This document shows, piece by piece, positions 61,733 through 64,000 of a stretch of DNA of 64,000 nucleotides. Each line of letters starts with the position of its first letter. The first letter of the stretch is position 1. The DNA is from Variovorax sp. WS11 (lineage in GTDB: Bacteria > Pseudomonadota > Gammaproteobacteria > Burkholderiales > Burkholderiaceae_C). The stretch is taken from contig NZ_JAAGOW010000005.1 of the NCBI RefSeq assembly GCF_010499245.1, forward strand, positions 930,001 to 994,000, in the 5' to 3' direction. Position numbers and translations under genes: made by a program. The notes under the pieces are model-generated. The model ran no database searches and was not told the DNA's origin. It saw only the letters and a list, made by a program, of their open reading frames with translations.

Positions 61733-62209
61733 ATGTCCGGCCTTTACTTTGAAGATCTCCACGAAGGGTTCGCGGTCGAGCACGCCATCCGCAGGACAGT
61801 GACGGAAATGGATAACACCCTCTTCTCCGCGCTGACGTACAACCCGGCAGCGCTGCACATCGACGCGGAGTATGCCAAGAGCACCATCTACGGACAGCGC
61901 GTCGTGAACAGCACATTCCTTCTCGCGCTGGTCGTGGGCGTCAGCGTGATAGACACGACCCTGGGCACCACGATCGGCAATCTCGGTTTCGAGGAAGTCC
62001 GCTTTCCGAAGCCGGTGTTCCATGGCGACACGATCCGGGTGCGAACGGAGGTGGCCGCTTCCCGCCTCTCGAAGAGCCGTACGGATTCGGGAATCGTCAC
62101 GTTCCGGCACATCGCCTTCAACCAACGGGACGACCAGGTATGCGTCGCCTTGCGGAATGCCTTGATGCTGCTGCGGCCCAAGCCGCCCACAGAAGGTGCT
62201 GCGGCGTGA
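61733..62209 (+). CDS. MaoC-like hot-dog hydratase
   Basis: 158 residues from the ATG at 61733 (AGGAAA upstream). The motif region reads FSALTYNPAALHIDAEYAKS then YGQRVVNSTF, as in mesaconyl-CoA or related short-chain hydratases; the usual G-D-x-N-P Asp is absent, but the NPxxLHxD His and Asp are present. The hot-dog core VIDTTLGTTIGNLGFEEVRF follows. Predicts reversible hydration of an unsaturated acyl-CoA feeding the CoA lyase. Last gene of the cluster. Confidence 0.88.
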   Translation: MSGLYFEDLHEGFAVEHAIRRTVTEMDNTLFSALTYNPAALHIDAEYAKSTIYGQRVVNSTFLLALVVGVSVIDTTLGTTIGNLGFEEVRFPKPVFHGDTIRVRTEVAASRLSKSRTDSGIVTFRHIAFNQRDDQVCVALRNALMLLRPKPPTEGAAA

Positions 62210-62526
62210 CGGCGTTGGTTGCGATCAGCGCAGATCCAGTGGCGCCGATCCTCGGCGTTGCCGACTTGGGAGCCGCTCCTTCTTCCGCCTCGCCTGAAAT
62301 GGCAGGCTATTTCTGAAGGAATCCAAATGGGCCTGTTGCGACATTGTCTAGTGGAGATCCGTCGGCGGCGCGACCCGGATTGGGCGCCTGCTGATGAACT
62401 GCTGCTCGAGATCCGCCGCTCCCGGAATGAGAGCGGCGTTGCGAGCACTCGCGCAGCTGCCCAAGATGTGCATACGCCCACTTTGCAACTCCATCGCGGG
62501 CAAGCCGTGATTCTGAGTGGCGGTCG
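62210..62526. other. Stretch without a supported gene
   Basis: About 317 bases. It should contain the missing 5' end of the MAPEG-like gene if that gene was once complete, but no transmembrane segment in the right frame is seen. Debris is likely. Confidence 0.45.
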
Positions 62527-62814
62527 GTGACCGCAATAGAGCTGGGCCAACCACTGCGCCGACACACCAGTGCCCAAGGCAACTTCGTCGAGTATGGGCC
62601 ATTGGCACTGATTGGTATGGGCTTGGTGGAGGTGCATGCGGCGCCGACCTGGATGATTTTGGCGATGGTCGGGATACTGTCCTTGGGAAGGTTACTGCAT
62701 GCGATGGGCGTGCTACGCGGCTCCGCGCCCTTGGGCGGCTTGGGGATGATCCTGACCTATGTGGCCCTGGCTTCGGCCGCTCTTCGTCTAGTCCTTGGCA
62801 TCCGCTATCAATGA
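62527..62814 (+). CDS. MAPEG-family membrane protein, probably 5'-truncated
   Basis: 95 residues from a GTG at 62527. NFVEYGPLALIGMGLVEVHA with the N-x-x-E-Y-x-P signature of MAPEG (membrane glutathione-transferase-like) proteins, then TWMILAMVGILSLGRLLHAM G and the final helix. Normal members have an additional N-terminal membrane helix (~30 residues) that is missing here, and the sequence just upstream is interrupted by a stop. Function doubtful. Confidence 0.65.
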   Translation: MTAIELGQPLRRHTSAQGNFVEYGPLALIGMGLVEVHAAPTWMILAMVGILSLGRLLHAMGVLRGSAPLGGLGMILTYVALASAALRLVLGIRYQ

Positions 62815-62885
62815 CGCGGTTCAGGCGAAATAGCCTGCGCCGTGCACAACGCCTTGCCGCTTGCTCAGCAGCTGTGCTGCTGCGC

Positions 62886-63599
62886 TCAACCTTGTGAAGA
62901 GAAAAGAAGGCGGTAGACTGAAGACTGCATCATGCGATGCAGCGATGCGAGCTCAGGCAGAGCCGTGAGAGTAGCGAGATGACGCGAAACGGTCGCTTCG
63001 TAGGAACCCTCGAGGACGATTGCCAGTTCCGCAGTGAGCGCAGGATCGGGCCTGAGCGCGGCTTCGGGGTTGTGCACATTGGCGGCCGCCACGTTCACCT
63101 CAAATACCCGCACGCGTGTCACGCAGGCATCTTGCATGATCTCACCGAGCGCCGCGTCGATGGCGCGGCGTATCGCTGTCCTTCGTTCCTCGGCGGCCTG
63201 CTCGTACAGAACCGCGGCGAGAAAGCCACCCGTTCCATCGCCTCGTTCCACGGTGACGTTCGCTGGCATGCGTATTGCCCGCCGGAAGTGCGGCATGATG
63301 CGCCGCGTCCAGTCGCTGAAGTTCCGCAGGCGCTCCAAGTATGTGGGCGCGTTGGTAACTTCAGGCGAATCGAGATCGGAGAACGTGAAGTAGCGTCGGC
63401 CTTCTCCAGCGACACGCAGGTACCGCCGGCAGCTTCGAAAGCCGGGAACGTCGACACGGTCCCGCAGGTGATCCCATTGGTACCAGCCCTCGTACTCACC
63501 CTCGATCTCGGGGTCAATGTCGTTCCAGACGCAAAGAACCGCTGTCGATAGCTGCGCCCCGGGCGCTCTGGCGGGCGGGCCTTCCATTCGATTTGTCAT
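62886..63599 (-). CDS. Hypothetical protein (237 residues)
   Basis: From the ATG at 63597-63599 (a GTG at 63626 is an alternative). LSTAVLCVWNDIDPEIEGEY, EGWYQWDHLRDRVDVPGFRS and RRYLRVAGEGRRYFTFSDLD resemble ferredoxin-like dimeric domains of the EthD/DUF type, and the second half (GDGTGGFLAAVLYEQ ... TAELAIVLEGSYEATV) may repeat that fold. I cannot name the family with certainty. Such domains occur near aromatic and terpenoid catabolism genes. It converges with the MAPEG gene. Confidence 0.7.
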   Translation of the reverse strand: MTNRMEGPPARAPGAQLSTAVLCVWNDIDPEIEGEYEGWYQWDHLRDRVDVPGFRSCRRYLRVAGEGRRYFTFSDLDSPEVTNAPTYLERLRNFSDWTRRIMPHFRRAIRMPANVTVERGDGTGGFLAAVLYEQAAEERRTAIRRAIDAALGEIMQDACVTRVRVFEVNVAAANVHNPEAALRPDPALTAELAIVLEGSYEATVSRHLATLTALPELASLHRMMQSSVYRLLFSSQG

Positions 63600-64000
63600 G
63601 TGAGTTGGTTTCCATTCACGTGGCACTGATTTCAGCCTGAGCGATGAGTTGAGCCAGCGAACGCATTCGCGATCTCATGAACTCGACGAGTTGCTGGTTC
63701 GCATCAAAAGGCGCATGCGCACACGCGCGCCGAAGGCGCGCCCCTGCGCCTGCACGCGCCGCACTTGGCGAGGTCGCACTGACAGGCACCGGCGACGACG
63801 ATCTCGGTCCGCACGGAGGCGAAGGCGCCGGTCCGGGAGGAGCGCGACGGGTGCATGGTGCTTCCTTCTGTCGTTTGCGTTTGTTCCATTTGGATGAACC
63901 TTGTCCGGTGTCGCAGGCATCACGTCGCACGGTGAAACCAGGGCAGGGCGTCTGATTCCAAAATTCTAAGAAATGGCTCTTGCCGCAGCCACCGGTGTTC
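63600..64000. other. Right-end stretch without a supported gene
   Basis: About 400 bases, rich in GCGC repeats between 63715 and 63840. A minus frame here has an Arg/Pro-rich sequence without motifs. The last ~40 bases may begin a gene outside the window. Confidence 0.4.

Noticed and set aside
1..64000. tRNA or rRNA genes, CRISPR arrays, replication origin
   Set aside because: Scanned for by eye; no cloverleaf-like sequence, rRNA motif, repeat-spacer array or iteron cluster was recognised.

Overview
The window looks like a piece of a high-GC betaproteobacterial chromosome, most likely Burkholderiales. The main reasons are the many orphan TctC/Bug-type periplasmic binding proteins, the CaiB/BaiF, BKACE and MmgE/PrpD catabolic genes, and typical Burkholderiales neighbours (exoIII-ligD, SUI1-rhlE). 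No rRNA, tRNA or CRISPR array was seen.

Layout. (1) 1-5513: a LysR gene running off the left edge, divergent from a small redox operon (flavodoxin, aldo/keto reductase, cytochrome P460, DUF4405 membrane protein, cupin), then a membrane class III nucleotide cyclase. The flavodoxin carries what looks like the first 15 codons of a different aldo/keto reductase fused to its N-terminus. (2) 5514-20000: a scrambled mobile-DNA zone. An IS110/IS1111-family transposase gene is split by a three-tyrosine-recombinase (RIT) element with ~50-bp terminal inverted repeats and a perfect 30-bp palindrome at one junction. Next come a LysR gene lacking its HTH and a MarR gene lacking its 5' end (joined in one accidental reading frame), a Fic gene with an AT-richer repeat-bearing leader, an exoIII reading frame fused to a damaged ligD, a DUF3820-SUI1 pair, and an rhlE gene cut off and joined to a tniB remnant. 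(3) 19849-63599: a large catabolic island, largely CoA-ester and ketone chemistry.

The island has four parts. 19849-25095 (minus): binding protein, BKACE, CMD/AhpD-like protein, acyl-CoA dehydrogenase, Fe-ADH-like reductase. 25689-31538 (plus): CoA transferase, binding protein, cupin, F420-gene remnants, binding protein, MmgE/PrpD. 32024-50706: binding proteins, CMD proteins, AMP-forming ligase, YciI, a TetR regulator, a Baeyer-Villiger-type monooxygenase operon with ALDH, SDRs and a lactonase-like amidohydrolase, and an MFS transporter cut by an intact IS21-family element with a 6-bp target duplication. 53871-62209: LysR, a second flavin monooxygenase with an NTF2-like front domain, CMD, a second ligase, two SDRs, a CoA lyase and a MaoC hydratase.

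How the parts may work together (inference): binding proteins capture an organic acid or ketone; a monooxygenase inserts oxygen; the amidohydrolase opens a lactone; SDR and ALDH oxidise; ligase or CoA transferase makes the CoA ester; acyl-CoA dehydrogenase, MaoC, BKACE and CoA lyase degrade it. Seven orphan binding proteins and five CMD-like proteins recur in these modules. A shared 14-bp inverted repeat, ATAC-N6-GTAT, sits at three promoters of the island and, with one mismatch, at a fourth. At two promoters it lies at exactly the same place between -35 and -10. It is a good candidate operator for the TetR protein encoded among them.
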